Numbered from the stretch's first letter, positions 42,542-52,190 are shown. The stretch: 64,000 bases of DNA from DATCJA01 sp963734635 (GCA_963734635.1 CAVTIA010000003.1:1302001-1366000); one strand, 5' to 3'. Made by a program: numbers and translations. The notes: generated by a model not told the origin, from the letters alone.

Positions 42542-43713
42542 GTGCCCCGACCGCAATTTAGTGCTCCGCCGTTTGTAGCGAAAGACTCGCCGCGCGTTCG
42601 CGGTGGTGAATCGCCAGGTGATTGTCCGCCGCGTGCGGTCGGCACGCGCGGTCCATGCGCGCGTGCGCTGACGAAGGGCTTCGAATGTGGCGACGCGATC
42701 CCGACCGTGACATTCCCGGGACCAGAGACTGGCCTCGATCTCGGCCGGGTTCAACCAGCTGCCGTGCTTGGGTGTGTAGTGCGGCGTAAACCGCGCCCAC
42801 AGCGCCGCGCCGTGCACGGGTCCCAGCCCGCGGATCAAGGCCCCTGGCCCGTGCAGAACGCGCGATCCGCTGCACGGCGGCGACGAAGCGAGGCGCTTTC
42901 CGGTCCCGTGTCGCGTGCGTCAAGTGCCGCCCCGCCTTGGGCTCGACGATGCAGTAGATGTTCGCGGTGCCGTGTCCGCACGTACTCGTAATCCTCGCGA
43001 GCGATCCGGCCCGGCGGCCATGGGCCGGCCCGGTCGGCTCGCGCCACGCAGCGCGACGGGGCGTTCATCGAACGCCACGACCGGCTCTCGGGCATCGTAG
43101 GGACGGGCGAGCACGTTCAGCACGTCCTCCATGCGCTCGATGTACTCAGCGTCCAGCGTGGGGACGCACCACATTTTTTTTCCGCCACGGCTTCAGCGCG
43201 TGGTGGGCCAGCACTTGGCGCACCGTCTCGCGGCCCACGTCCGCCACGATCCCTCGCCGCTTGGCTCTCCGCGGTGGTCACGCGGACCGTCCACCGCGCA
43301 TAACCAGCGGGCGGCGGCCCACAGACCATCGCGACAATCGCCGCCTGCTTGCCGCGTATCCAGCAGTTTGGGCAGCTTCGGCCGAGGATCGTCGCTCAGG
43401 GCCGCCAGCACGCCGTGCTCGAGATACCGCCAGCCGACGCGCCGTACTTCGCGACGATACGTGCCGACGGCCGCTGCGACGTCGCCGAGCGGCCATTGAT
43501 TGTGCAGGAGCTCCAGGATCCGGATGCGCTTCCACGTGCGCGCCGACACCGCGCGCCCATCGCGCGTCTGCGTGGCGAGGGTCTGGCGATCCGTGGCACT
43601 CAACCGGAGGCCGGGAAAGCGCGGACGTTTGGATGAGGATTTCATCCATCGTGTTAGATCACAATTGCCGATCCGTGGCAAGTAAGTGGATCACCACGGT
43701 TCGGTCGGGACAC
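42542..43713 (-). mobile_element. IS630-family insertion sequence (decayed)
   Basis: The ends are inverted repeats GTGCCCCGACCG (left, 42542-42553) and GTGTCCCGACCG (right end, read inward; 43702-43713), 11 of 12 matching. TA dinucleotides flank both sides (42540-42541 and 43714-43715), the IS630/mariner target duplication. The length is 1172 bp, typical of IS630. The transposase inside is broken in at least three frames, so the element is not autonomous. Confidence 0.8.
42545..43681 (-). pseudogene. IS630 transposase remnant
   Basis: Three frames on the minus strand each hold a piece of one transposase: the N-terminal helix-turn-helix ('LSATDRQTLATQTR', 'ARTWKRIRILELLHNQWPLGDVAAAVG'), the middle with 'AEYIERMEDVLNVL' and 'PVVAFDERPVAL' (first acidic residue), and the C-terminal 'FTPHYTPKHGSWLNPAEIEASLW' region (Glu of the DDE triad) to 'NARRVFRYKR'. 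The part between, which carries the second Asp motif, is scrambled. The product cannot be functional. Confidence 0.75.
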
Positions 43714-43865
43714 TAGCGAGGCGGAGCCAAACACTCGTCTCACAAGTTCGGCGGTCTGAGGCGCAGCCTCGCTCGTGCTGACGGCGGCAGGGCCGACATC
43801 CCAGTCAGGCCAATTCGCTGTGGATTATATGAGCGACGGGACCGGCGGAGCAATTGGGTGCAGCG

Positions 43866-43912
43866 CCACGGCGAACCCCGAGCAATGGTTGCCGCTCGAG
43901 GCTTCGCCGTGG
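43866..43912 (-). terminator. long hairpin terminator after the subtilase operon
   Basis: Arms CCACGGCGAA and TTCGCCGTGG (10 bp, extended inward with mismatches by CGAGC/GCTCG) lie 43 bases downstream of the subtilase stop. There is no strong T-tract on the minus strand. Termination is inferred from position. Confidence 0.45.
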
Positions 43913-43954
43913 ACCAGGACGGATTTCTTCGCGGAAGCCGATTAGGCCGTCACG

Positions 43955-45920
43955 TCAGGGTGCCTTCGTGCGTGCGATGTTTGAGTACGCCGAATTGCCC
44001 TGCCCATTGAACGCACGCACACGGTATCGGTACCAACGGCCTGGGATGCCGGTCGCGTCCTGATACGTGGTGACATTGGCGCCGGTTTGCGCAATCTCCG
44101 CGAAGTTCGTGCACGACGCCCCAGGGCATCGTTCGATTCGGAAGCCGTTCTCGTTTGTCGAGTTGTCGTTCCACGCGAGGCTGATCCCCGCCCCCGGAAC
44201 GGCCGTCACCGCCAGGCTCGTCGGTGCGGCGGGCGGCCCCTGTGGCTGCGGGGTTGTTGCCTGCGCGATGTTCGAGAACCCCGACGTACCTCCGCTGTCT
44301 GTACGCCCGTACTTCGTAGCTGTACAGCGTATTCGCCGACAGGCCAGTGTTGCTGTAGTTGACCGCGTTGGCGGCGACGGTCGCGACTACGGCGAAGTTC
44401 GCGCACTGGGCGCCCTGGCATCGATGGATTTCGAATCCATCCACGTGGTCCTCATCGGTGGAGTTGTTCGTCCAGGCGAGATAGATCTGGCTGGACGAGA
44501 CCGGCGTCGCAGCAAGATCGCTCGGGGCGTTCCCCGGGGGCAACGGAGGCGGCGCCCCGGCAAACTCGCCGATATTGAGGCGCCCTCCGGTTGCCGTGAT
44601 ATTGGCCAGCGACGAGGTGGGCGTCGCGATCGCCGAGTTCAGGATGGCGGTCTTGATAGCCAATGCCGTCGCGGTCGGATTGAGCGATGCGTACATTGCC
44701 ACCGCGCCCGTGACGTGCGGCGTCGCCATCGAGGTGCCGCTGTATGAGCTGTACGTATTGTTGGGAGTGGTCGACCACACGCCGCTGCCAGGGGCGCCCA
44801 GATCGACAGACGTTTTCCCGTAGTTGGAAAAGCTCGATTTCGCCCCGGTGCTGGTAATCGATGCGACGGAGATCACCGCATCGTAACCCGCGCCCGCGGT
44901 GGTGTTGTAACTCGAGGGATAGTGCGGCGTGCTGTCGTTGTTGATGCCGATGCCGGCATTGTTGCCATTCCCCGCCGCTGCGATGAACAGGATCCCGGCG
45001 TTTGCGCCGCGCACGATTGCATCGAGCAGCCCCTGCGAAAAGCCTCCCCCACCCCACGAGTTGTTGGTCGCGACGATGTTCAACTCATGCCGGGCCTTCA
45101 GATCCGTGATGTAGTCGATCGCTTTGATCGCGTTGGCGAGTGTGCCGCCATTCGGTCCCAGAAACTTTGCTGAAATAAGCGTGACGTTCCAGGTGACGCC
45201 GGCCACGCCCTCGGTGTTGCCGCCGAGGCCCCCGATCGTTCCGCTGACATGCGTGCCGTGCGCGTCGGTATCGTTGCCGGGCGCGCCGTCGTAGATGGAA
45301 TTGTTGTTCTGCGAGAAGTCCCAACCGTGCAGGTCGTCGATATAGCCGTTGTGGTCATCGTCGACACCGGGCTGGCCGGTCGCCTCCACCGGGTTCGTCC
45401 AGATGTTCGCGGCCAGATCCGGGTGATTGAAATCGATGCCCTCGTCGATGACTCCGACGGCGACCGACGCGCTCCCGACATTGTCCGCGGCCCATGCTTC
45501 GCCCGCCTGACTGCCGAACTGATTAGCGGGTTGCGTGACGTCGCCGTACATGCCCCACAGTAGTCCCGTCGTGTAATAGTTGTCGTCGGACGTCGTGTGA
45601 TGACGATAAATCCAGTTGGGTTCCGCGTTCCGCACCGAGGGATGCTGCCGCAGGAGCGCGACAGCCTGCTGCACAGCGCGTCCGGGGGGGACGCGGGCTA
45701 CCTCGAGCTCCCCAGTGCCGTTTCCACGGAGCAGTTCCCGCCGGAGTGCGCCCACCCAGCTCCGCGCATCGGCTCGGTCCGCGGCCGTGGTGCCTGGCTG
45801 GAACTGAATGAGGACTTCACCGGCGACGAACTCCGCCACAGGGCTCTGCGTCTCTACAATCGAGCCACGGCTGACAACTACGGCGAGGACGAGGACCAGT
45901 GCGGTCAGGATTCTCTTCAT
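43955..45920 (-). CDS. subtilisin-family (S8) secreted protease with fibronectin III domains, frameshifted
   Basis: About 655 residues after one frame correction near 44300. A signal peptide is followed by a propeptide (I9-like, 'VLIQFQPGTTAADRADARSW'), then the S8 domain with a full triad: Asp in 'VGVIDEGIDFNHPDL', His in 'DAHGTHVSGTIGG', Ser in 'SGTSMATPHVTGA', and the oxyanion Asn in 'AAAGNGNN'. Two Fn3 domains follow ('YLAWTNNSTDEDHVDGFEIHRC' region and 'SLAWNDNSTNENGFRIERC'), the second reached only after the one-base shift. The start follows the PrcB-like gene stop immediately (TAGATG), indicating translational coupling. Confidence 0.88.
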
Positions 45921-46328
45921 CTATTTGATCTTTCTGAAACGGATCGGGCCGTCGAATCGAGGTACTTTCACAATGTGAAACGGCGACGTGAGGGCCTGGG
46001 TGACGATGTCGCTCGCGGCCGGCACGCGCTCTCTGTATTCGATCACCAGCGCGGCCGCTTCGCGCCGCGTTCCAACGATCTCGGCGCCGAATCCTCCAGA
46101 GCGTCGTGTCCCCAGAAAGACCGCGGCGATGAACTCTTGAGAGAAAGCCACCGCTGGAATCGGCTGCAGGCCCGCGTGTGCCTTCCACAGTGCGTCCCAT
46201 TCCGCTGGCGACCGGACCACGACCTCGGAGGCGTCGCTGATGCCGCTGTATGCTCCCTGCGCCACTGTCGTGACGGGCGGAGCCGCACTCTGGGTGATAG
46301 CCACGACGAGGATTGCGATCAGCATCAT
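45921..46328 (-). CDS. PrcB-like (PrcB_C domain) protease-complex protein
   Basis: 135 residues. A signal-like N-terminus (MLIAILVVAITQSAA) is followed by a single PrcB_C-type domain: 'SEVVVRSPAEWDALWKAH', 'VAFSQEFIAAVFLGTRRSGGFGAEI' and 'ALVIEYRERVPA'. In Treponema, PrcB is a lipoprotein that stabilises the subtilisin-like PrtP (dentilisin). Here the gene directly precedes a subtilase with zero spacing, so it is very likely its partner or chaperone. Family identity comes from pattern and context; the Cys lipobox of PrcB is not present. Confidence 0.75.
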   Translation of the reverse strand: MMLIAILVVAITQSAAPPVTTVAQGAYSGISDASEVVVRSPAEWDALWKAHAGLQPIPAVAFSQEFIAAVFLGTRRSGGFGAEIVGTRREAAALVIEYRERVPAASDIVTQALTSPFHIVKVPRFDGPIRFRKIK

Positions 46329-46756
46329 GCTGTCAGGTCAACGACAGTCCCCCATCAAGGCATCGCGCTTCCTTGCATGCGCAAACCTGCAGGTGACCAG
46401 ACTAAAGTCAGCGCAGTGCGGTCTTGCAAGAAGTCGGACGGATGCAAATCAGGGAAAGGCCAGGTAACTCAGCACCGGAAACGCAAGGCGGATGCCCACG
46501 CAGACGTGAGCTGCACACATTTCTGGTATTCGACGGTTCGGCATTCTCCGACTCCGTGCCGGTGTAGCAGTCGGAAGACTGGCGAGTCTGGCCCTGCGAG
46601 GATCAGGCCGCTTGTCACCCAGGCGACGTGTTTCCAGACTTTCAACGCGGGAGCGCGACAGCCGGTCGTGGACTGGCGTTCATCGCACAGGGATGCGCGA
46701 GCCTTGACAGTGAGACGAGCCGAGCGTATAGCCTGAGGCACTGGAGGGCGCAGTCC
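46329..46756. other. intergenic region between divergent genes, no gene seen
   Basis: 428 bases between the PrcB-like gene (-) and the SMP-30 gene (+). Reading frames here have unnatural composition and lack RBS sites; a minus frame ending at 46469 is antisense to the SMP-30 N-terminus. The region should hold the two divergent promoters, but I see no clear -35/-10 pair. Confidence 0.4.
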
Positions 46757-47776
46757 ATGAGATGGACACCAATGATCCTTGCGGCAGTATCCCTTTTCGG
46801 TTCTGCAGCAGCATTGAGCCAGGGACAAGGCCAGGTGAGAACTCCGGAGGTGCCGCCTACCGACACTGTTGCGGAAGATATCCCTGGCGTCATCAGAGGC
46901 GGCACGAAGATCGAAGTCGTCATCGCAAACGTTCCTGGACACGGCGACCCCGGGGTTACGTTGCAAGGGACGGAAGGGCCGATCGCCTTGCCTGACGGGA
47001 CTATGGTTTTCTGCGAAACCATCCTGGCCCGCGTTGCCAAGGTCGAGAGGGACGGGAAGGAATCCGTCTTCGTGGATGCCGCTCTTGCCGGCGGTCCGAA
47101 CGGCTTGACCTGGGGCCCAGGGGCCGGCTGATTGGTGCGACGACGGCTCCGGGTAAGGTGGGCGTCAGAGTGGTTTATCCCAAGGGCAGTGAAGCGATGC
47201 TTGCCGATAATTTCGACGGGAAGCCTTTCGTTCGCCCGAACGATCTCATCGCCGACAAGAAAGGCGGCGTCTATTTCACCGATCCGGCCAACGCGCCGAA
47301 TCCTTCCCTGCCGCCGGCCGTCTACTATCTTCCACCGGGCGGAGGCAAGGTCATCAAGGTGGTAGACAACGTGAGCTCCCAATGGGGTGTCTCTCAGCCC
47401 CGATGAGAAGATTCTCTACGTCAACAGCGGTGGCACTGGCTATGTGCTCGCGTTTGATGTCCAGAACGACGGCACGCTGACGAATCGCCGCAACTTCGCC
47501 AAGTATGAAGGCCTGCCCGTGACGGACGGCAAAATCGTCGGAGGAGGAGACGGTTTCACGGTCGATACTCAGGGTCGGCTGTACACGGCGGCCGCCGGGA
47601 AGATTCAGGTGTTCACTTCGCAGGGCGCGTACTTGGGCTCCATTACGCCGTCGAGAAGACCGCAGAACCTGGCCTTCGCCGGTCCTGATATGAAGACGCT
47701 GTACATCGTGGGTGGCGGAACAGTTTTCAAGGTCGAGATGCTGGCGCAGGGAATCAAGAGCCGCGGCGGGAAATAG
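46757..47776 (+). pseudogene. exported SMP-30/gluconolactonase-like propeller, two frameshifts
   Basis: It starts 10 bases after GGAGG with a signal peptide (ILAAVSLFGSAAALSQG). The propeller reads 'TEGPIALPDGTMVFCET', 'GPNGLTWGPG', then after a shift near 47121 (in an AGGGGCC run) 'RLIGATTAPGKVGVRVVYPKG', 'FVRPNDLIADKKGGVYFTDPA', and after a compensating shift near 47376 'GVSLSPDEKILYVNSGGTG' to the end. The two shifts cancel, so the whole propeller of about 340 residues is recoverable. The metal-site Glu (TEGP) and Asn (RPND) of SMP-30 are conserved. The reaction would be lactone hydrolysis or a similar one. Confidence 0.75.
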
Positions 47777-47790
47777 CACAATCCCGCCGC
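47763..47790 (+). terminator. terminator-like hairpin overlapping the SMP-30 stop
   Basis: A 9-bp perfect stem, GCGGCGGGA / TCCCGCCGC, with a 10-base loop that includes the TAG stop codon. It is immediately followed by a GATCCCC tandem repeat. The convergent lectin-domain gene ends 42 bases later. Confidence 0.4.
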
Positions 47791-47801
47791 CCGGATCCCG
47801 C

Positions 47802-47829
47802 GATCCCCGATCCCCGATCCCCGATCCCG
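47802..47829. repeat. 7-bp tandem repeat, GATCCCC x4
   Basis: Four consecutive units of GATCCC(C/G) between two convergent genes. This is a simple microsatellite-like array. Confidence 0.7.
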
Positions 47830-47831
47830 GC

Positions 47832-48861
47832 TCATTGAATCGTAATCGTCACCTCGAAAGCTCCGACATTGTCGCGGAAGTCATCGTCATTCACACCGAG
47901 ATACAGACGTCCGATCGTCGGCGCCACAACCAGACCATTGCTGCCGACGAAAAAGGGCGGGCTGTGTCCGATGCGGCCGATGAGCGCGCCACCTCTCTCG
48001 GTCAGCATCTGCACATCAAGGCTCCGATTGCCCCTCGGCGCGCCGTCCGGCGTCGCAACGTCGCGGGCGTCGTCGTCGCCGAGCCGGATTGTGCCGGTCG
48101 CCTCGAAAAACAACAGGTCCCGGGCCTGGACGTCGATACCCGTGTCCATCCATCTCTCCCACGCTTCGACCACGACGGTCGGTCCCGGCGCCGGCAACGT
48201 GCTGATCCCACGTTCAATCGGCTACGACCGCCAGAACTGATCCCGGGACAGTCCGTAGTCGTTCTGTCAGGTCGAGCCGGTTGAACGTCGTCACAGCGTC
48301 GAGCCGTTCATCAGCTTCGATCCAGCCGCCGTTGTCGCGGTACGTCGCGTGGAACAGCTGCTCCCCGCGAACGCTGTTCTGACTCCTCCTGTTCGGCGGA
48401 CAGTATCGAAGCCCACCCGAGCCGGGAACGCCCCAGGCGCCAAACCGCTGACTGTACTCTCTCGACGCGACGAGGCGATCGACAACGGCCTCAGGGCCGC
48501 TCTGCTGAGCAAGCCGCACGTAATCCCGCAGCCCCTCAGGATCCGGCTGGCGCCCGAGGATGTGCCGGTACATATTCGCCACCGAATCTCTGTACGACAT
48601 TCTTCCACCGGCTTCGGGATACATGAATCGTTGCGTGTACTCGGGCGATGACGCGATGGCCAGCACCACATCGCGAACTGTCATTCGACCGCTTCTGAGT
48701 TGGCGCACCCAGCTGGTGCTGGCGGCGTCGGGCTGCCGCTCGAGCATATGGCGGTACAGTTCGTTCACTACTTGCTGCGCATCCGTCGTGCAGGGCTGCT
48801 GCGCCGCTACCGCCGCGGGAAAGAGCAGGGCACAGGTGACTATCACTGCTGCGCGGTACAT
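47832..48861 (-). pseudogene. exported DUF4214 / EF-hand-like / PA-IL-like lectin fusion, frameshifted
   Basis: A signal peptide (YRAAVIVTCALLFPAAVAAQ) is followed by two DUF4214-type units ('VVNELYRHMLERQPDAAS', 'SVANMYRHILGRQPDPEG'), and then a degenerate EF-hand region ('RDNGGWIEADERL' and, in the next frame, 'NDYGLSRDQFW'). The frame shift near 48268 and an in-frame TAG at 48222-48224 break the gene, but the next frame gives 'RWMDTGIDVQARDLLFFEATG' and 'ALIGRIGHSPPFFVG', 'LYLGVNDDDFRDNVG', a PA-IL/LecA-like calcium-dependent galactose-lectin fold. The full protein would be about 340 residues: a secreted adhesion-type protein. Confidence 0.6.
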
Positions 48862-49014
48862 ACATATTCCCCTTTTTCCCTTCCTCCCCTCTCCACCGTG
48901 TGCTTCAGGGCTTGTGCCATCGGGCCGCGCAGGTCCTGCTGAGAAGTCGACACGATTCGGCTCAGTCATCTCAAGCCGAAGCGCCAGTCAAACGTCAGGT
49001 GGGTTGATTGCTGT

Positions 49015-49644
49015 CTAGTACTGCCGGAACGTCAGATTGAACCGTCCAGCCATACCGAACCCTGGTGGTGCGGTGCCTGGAACGATCCGCGACACGCCGT
49101 GATAGCGAAGCCGCGCCGGTCCACCGAACACGAATGCGTCGCCGGACTCGAGCAGGATCGTCTGCACCGGGTCGCGCCGCCGCGATCCCCCGAAGAGGAA
49201 CCGCGCTGTATCACCGAGCGAAATCGAGACGACCGGCAGTCCTGCGCTCAGCGATTCGGGACTCTCGTCCTTGTCCTGATGGAGACCCATGCGGCCATCA
49301 GGTCCGTACCAGTTGATGAGGCAGATGCCCGGTAGAAAAGCGAAGCCTGCGTCGCGGGCGATCCTCGCGGCCAGCTCGACGAAGTCGTTCGGAACGGGCG
49401 GCACGGCTGCACCGTCGTAATCCGCGCGGGTTGCCTCGTACTTGTATGTGAGCGGATTCCAGTGCCGGCCGAGGCACAACATGCGAACTCGCATCTTTCC
49501 GCCGCCACGAACGGTCGGCACGTATCCGCCTGCCGGCCCGTCGATGAATTCGCGGCAGCGCGCCGCGAGCGCCTGCTGCTCATCGTGTGGCAAGTACTTC
49601 TGCAGCCAGACGACACCGTCGGACAGCCTTATACGCTCCGGCAT
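49015..49644 (-). CDS. AlkB-like 2-oxoglutarate/Fe(II) dioxygenase
   Basis: 209 residues. The active-site iron motif is 'MGLHQDKDE' (HxD) with the distal His in 'RLRYHGVSRI', and the 2-oxoglutarate Arg in 'GRFNLTFRQY'. Substrate-lid features 'RVRMLCLGRHWNPLTYKYE' match bacterial AlkB (YxxxxxYxY lid). It reverses alkylation of nucleic-acid bases by oxidative demethylation. It is a short, complete protein. The RBS is weak; the ATG in 'MPERIRLSDGVVW' fits the family start. It lies downstream of the ModA-like gene on the same strand (76-base gap). Confidence 0.92.
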   Translation of the reverse strand: MPERIRLSDGVVWLQKYLPHDEQQALAARCREFIDGPAGGYVPTVRGGGKMRVRMLCLGRHWNPLTYKYEATRADYDGAAVPPVPNDFVELAARIARDAGFAFLPGICLINWYGPDGRMGLHQDKDESPESLSAGLPVVSISLGDTARFLFGGSRRRDPVQTILLESGDAFVFGGPARLRYHGVSRIVPGTAPPGFGMAGRFNLTFRQY

Positions 49645-49720
49645 CGTTGGCAAACCGCTGGCAACCGGTGCAGAGTACTTCGCAGTCCGGAAACCTTATT
49701 ACTTCCACGTCCCGCCAGGC

Positions 49721-50485
49721 CTACGCCGGGCGTCGGACGGCGGCAGGCTCCATGCTCTTGCTCTTGAACACCGCCGCGGCCGCCGGGGATGTCAGGAACG
49801 TGATCCACGCCCTGGCAGCATCGACCGATTTCGCGCCAATGTGCATCCCGCTCGAGAAGACCGTGACGTTCTGGATGTCGGCCGGTAACGGCCCTACGTA
49901 GTCGACGCCGGCGTAATGAGCCAGCTCGCTCACCTGCTGGAAACCGATCTCGACCTCCCCGCTGGCGATAATGCTGCCGACAAACACACCGGAGGGCGTC
50001 TGCTTCAGCTTCGACTTGATCTGGTCCGCAATGCCCAGCCTGCGGAACAAGCCCGTGAGGTACACGCCGCTTGGACCACTCGAGTAGCCGATCGATTTGG
50101 CCGCGAGCAGCGTCTTCGTCAGGGCCTCTGTAGAGTGAATGTCTGGCCTCGGCGCGCCGGCGCGCACGGCCACCCCGACGCCCGAACTGGCGAGATCGAC
50201 CCGACTGCCTGGCACGACCTTGCCGGCCTTGACGAGGTCGTCGATCGCCGCGGCCGCCATGATGATCAGGTCGTAGGATTCGCCGGCGGCAATCCGCTTC
50301 TGCGCGTCGAGCGTCCCCGCGAAAGTCGTCGTGACCTTGTGCCCCGACGCCTTTTCGAACTGCACCACCAGCTCCCGATAGGCTCCCTCGACCGCCTGCG
50401 TCGAGAGGACTTTGATCTCGGCGGCATGGGCGGCGGTGGGCAACAGCAACGCGCTTATCGCAGCAACCACAATGCGGGCTCTCAT
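49721..50485 (-). CDS. ModA-like ABC substrate-binding protein
   Basis: 254 residues; the start follows GTGGAGGACATC. A signal peptide (VVAAISALLLPTAAHA) is followed by a periplasmic binding domain of the ModA/TupA class II fold: 'IKVLSTQAVEGAYRELVVQFEKASGHKV', 'SYDLIIMAAAAIDDLVKAGKV' and 'SGVGVAVRAGAPRPDI'. It binds an oxyanion such as molybdate or tungstate, or a similar ligand. No ModB/ModC genes are near, so it is an orphan binding protein. It is divergent from the seven-repeat propeller gene. Confidence 0.85.
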   Translation of the reverse strand: MRARIVVAAISALLLPTAAHAAEIKVLSTQAVEGAYRELVVQFEKASGHKVTTTFAGTLDAQKRIAAGESYDLIIMAAAAIDDLVKAGKVVPGSRVDLASSGVGVAVRAGAPRPDIHSTEALTKTLLAAKSIGYSSGPSGVYLTGLFRRLGIADQIKSKLKQTPSGVFVGSIIASGEVEIGFQQVSELAHYAGVDYVGPLPADIQNVTVFSSGMHIGAKSVDAARAWITFLTSPAAAAVFKSKSMEPAAVRRPA

Positions 50486-50552
50486 GATGTCCTCCACACG
50501 GCCGATCCGGTCAATGGCATTAATACTTCACTACAATTGATACGCGTCTATC

Positions 50553-52190
50553 ATGACCCATCCGCACGGTCGCCTCCTTTCTCTTGCCCTCGCGGTATCC
50601 GTGGTGGTGAACGGCATCACCACGGACACCAGGGCGCAGTCGCAGCGTGCGAGGCAAGGACCCCAAACCCCTGCTCCCATTCCAGGGCCCATCGTCCAGC
50701 CGTCGGCCACGTTTCCGTTGAAGCAGGTTGGCTACATCAAGGCCTCCAACCCGAGCGAACGGGCCCAGTTTGGCGATGCCGTGGCTCTGAGTGGAGACGG
50801 CAACACACTGGCGGTGGGCGCGCGGGCGGAAAGCAGTGCGGCCGCCGGCATCAACGGCAATCAGGCGGATGCGTCCGCCGTCAGCTCAGGGGCCGTGTAC
50901 GTCTTCGCGCGTCAGGGCGATCGCTGGGTGCAGCAGGCCTATTTGAAAGCCTCGAATCCCGGCATCAACGACCAATTCGGAAGCCTGGTCGCCCTCAGTG
51001 CAGACGGCAACACTCTGGCTGTGTCGGCATACTTCGAGGACAGTCGGGCAATCGGAGTCAATGGCGACCAGGCCGACAATTCGATCGAACAATCTGGTGC
51101 CGTTTACGTGTTCGCTCGTACTGGCGCCGTCTGGTCCCAGCAGGCCTATCTCAAAGCATCGAACACGGGCGAGGCGGAGGATGGCGACCAGTTCGGGTTC
51201 TCCCTGGCTCTCAGTGACGACGGAAACACGCTGGCGGCTGGGGCGATCGCCGAAGACAGCGCGGATGCCAGAATCAACGGAAACCAGGCGGACAACTCGG
51301 CCAGCAGCGCCGGAGCCGTGTACGTGTTCGTTCGCACCGGCAGCCGCTGGACGCAGCAGGCCTATATCAAGTCGTCCAGTCCCAACGGGGCCGATGCCAA
51401 TGACCTCTTTGGCTATTCCGTGGGACTGAGCGCCGATGGCAACACCCTGGCGATTGGTTCGTACGACGAAGCCGGTTCCTCCAACGTCATCAACGGTCCG
51501 GAGGACAACAACGCGCCTGGAACGGGCGCCGTCCTGGTCTTCACACGAAGTGGCTCGTCTTGGTCGCGGCAGGCCTATCTGAAGGCGTCAACCCAGGACC
51601 GGGCCGACTCACTCGGAGCATGGGTTGCAATCAGCGATGACGGCAACACGGTGGCGGCCGGAGCGCCCGATGAAGACAGCCTGACGACAGGCATCAACAC
51701 GGTGGAAACCGGCCATTCGGGAAGAATCGGCACGCTTGACGACATCTCGGTCGGCGCAGCGTACGTGTTCGTCCGTTCGGGCGGCACGTGGTCCCAGCAG
51801 GCGTCGTTCAAGGCCTCGAATTCCGGGATCGAGGACTGGTTTGGTGTGCGCCTCGCGTTGAGTGGTGACGGGAACACGCTGGCGGTGTCCGCTCCCAACG
51901 AAGACGGCGGCGCCAAGGGCATCAATGGCAGGCAGGATGACAATTCCGCGGGCGAATCGGGCGCCTTGTACGTTTTTACCCGGGCCGGTGCGACCTGGAC
52001 GTTTCAGTCATACGTGAAGGCCTCGAACGCCGAAGCATTCGACGAGTTCGGTAGCGGCGTCGCGCTCAGCAGAACTGGCACGCTGGCCGTCGGCGCGCGC
52101 TCAGAAGACGGGGGAACCAGGGGGGCGAACGGTGACGGGATGGATAACTCGGTGACCGATTCCGGCGCCATCTATTTCTTCACGTACTGA
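50553..52190 (+). CDS. exported seven-repeat beta-propeller (FG-GAP/integrin-like)
   Basis: 545 residues with a signal peptide. From residue 55 there are seven repeats of about 65-75 residues, each beginning with a variant of 'QQAYLKASN', then 'DQFGSLVALSADGNTLAVSA', then 'NGxQxDNS', and closing 'GAVYVFARTG'. The repeat count fits a closed seven-bladed propeller with the velcro closing at the C-terminal 'GAIYFFTY'. It resembles FG-GAP/integrin-alpha-type domains; the acidic DGN turns may bind calcium. Repeats are similar at the DNA level (QQAY, DGNTL), which suggests recent duplication. It is probably an extracellular binding or adhesion protein. Confidence 0.85.
   Translation: MTHPHGRLLSLALAVSVVVNGITTDTRAQSQRARQGPQTPAPIPGPIVQPSATFPLKQVGYIKASNPSERAQFGDAVALSGDGNTLAVGARAESSAAAGINGNQADASAVSSGAVYVFARQGDRWVQQAYLKASNPGINDQFGSLVALSADGNTLAVSAYFEDSRAIGVNGDQADNSIEQSGAVYVFARTGAVWSQQAYLKASNTGEAEDGDQFGFSLALSDDGNTLAAGAIAEDSADARINGNQADNSASSAGAVYVFVRTGSRWTQQAYIKSSSPNGADANDLFGYSVGLSADGNTLAIGSYDEAGSSNVINGPEDNNAPGTGAVLVFTRSGSSWSRQAYLKASTQDRADSLGAWVAISDDGNTVAAGAPDEDSLTTGINTVETGHSGRIGTLDDISVGAAYVFVRSGGTWSQQASFKASNSGIEDWFGVRLALSGDGNTLAVSAPNEDGGAKGINGRQDDNSAGESGALYVFTRAGATWTFQSYVKASNAEAFDEFGSGVALSRTGTLAVGARSEDGGTRGANGDGMDNSVTDSGAIYFFTY

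Noticed and set aside
46469..46966. 165-residue minus frame between PrcB and SMP-30
   Set aside because: Half of it is antisense to SMP-30 and the rest has improbable Cys/His composition; treated as intergenic.
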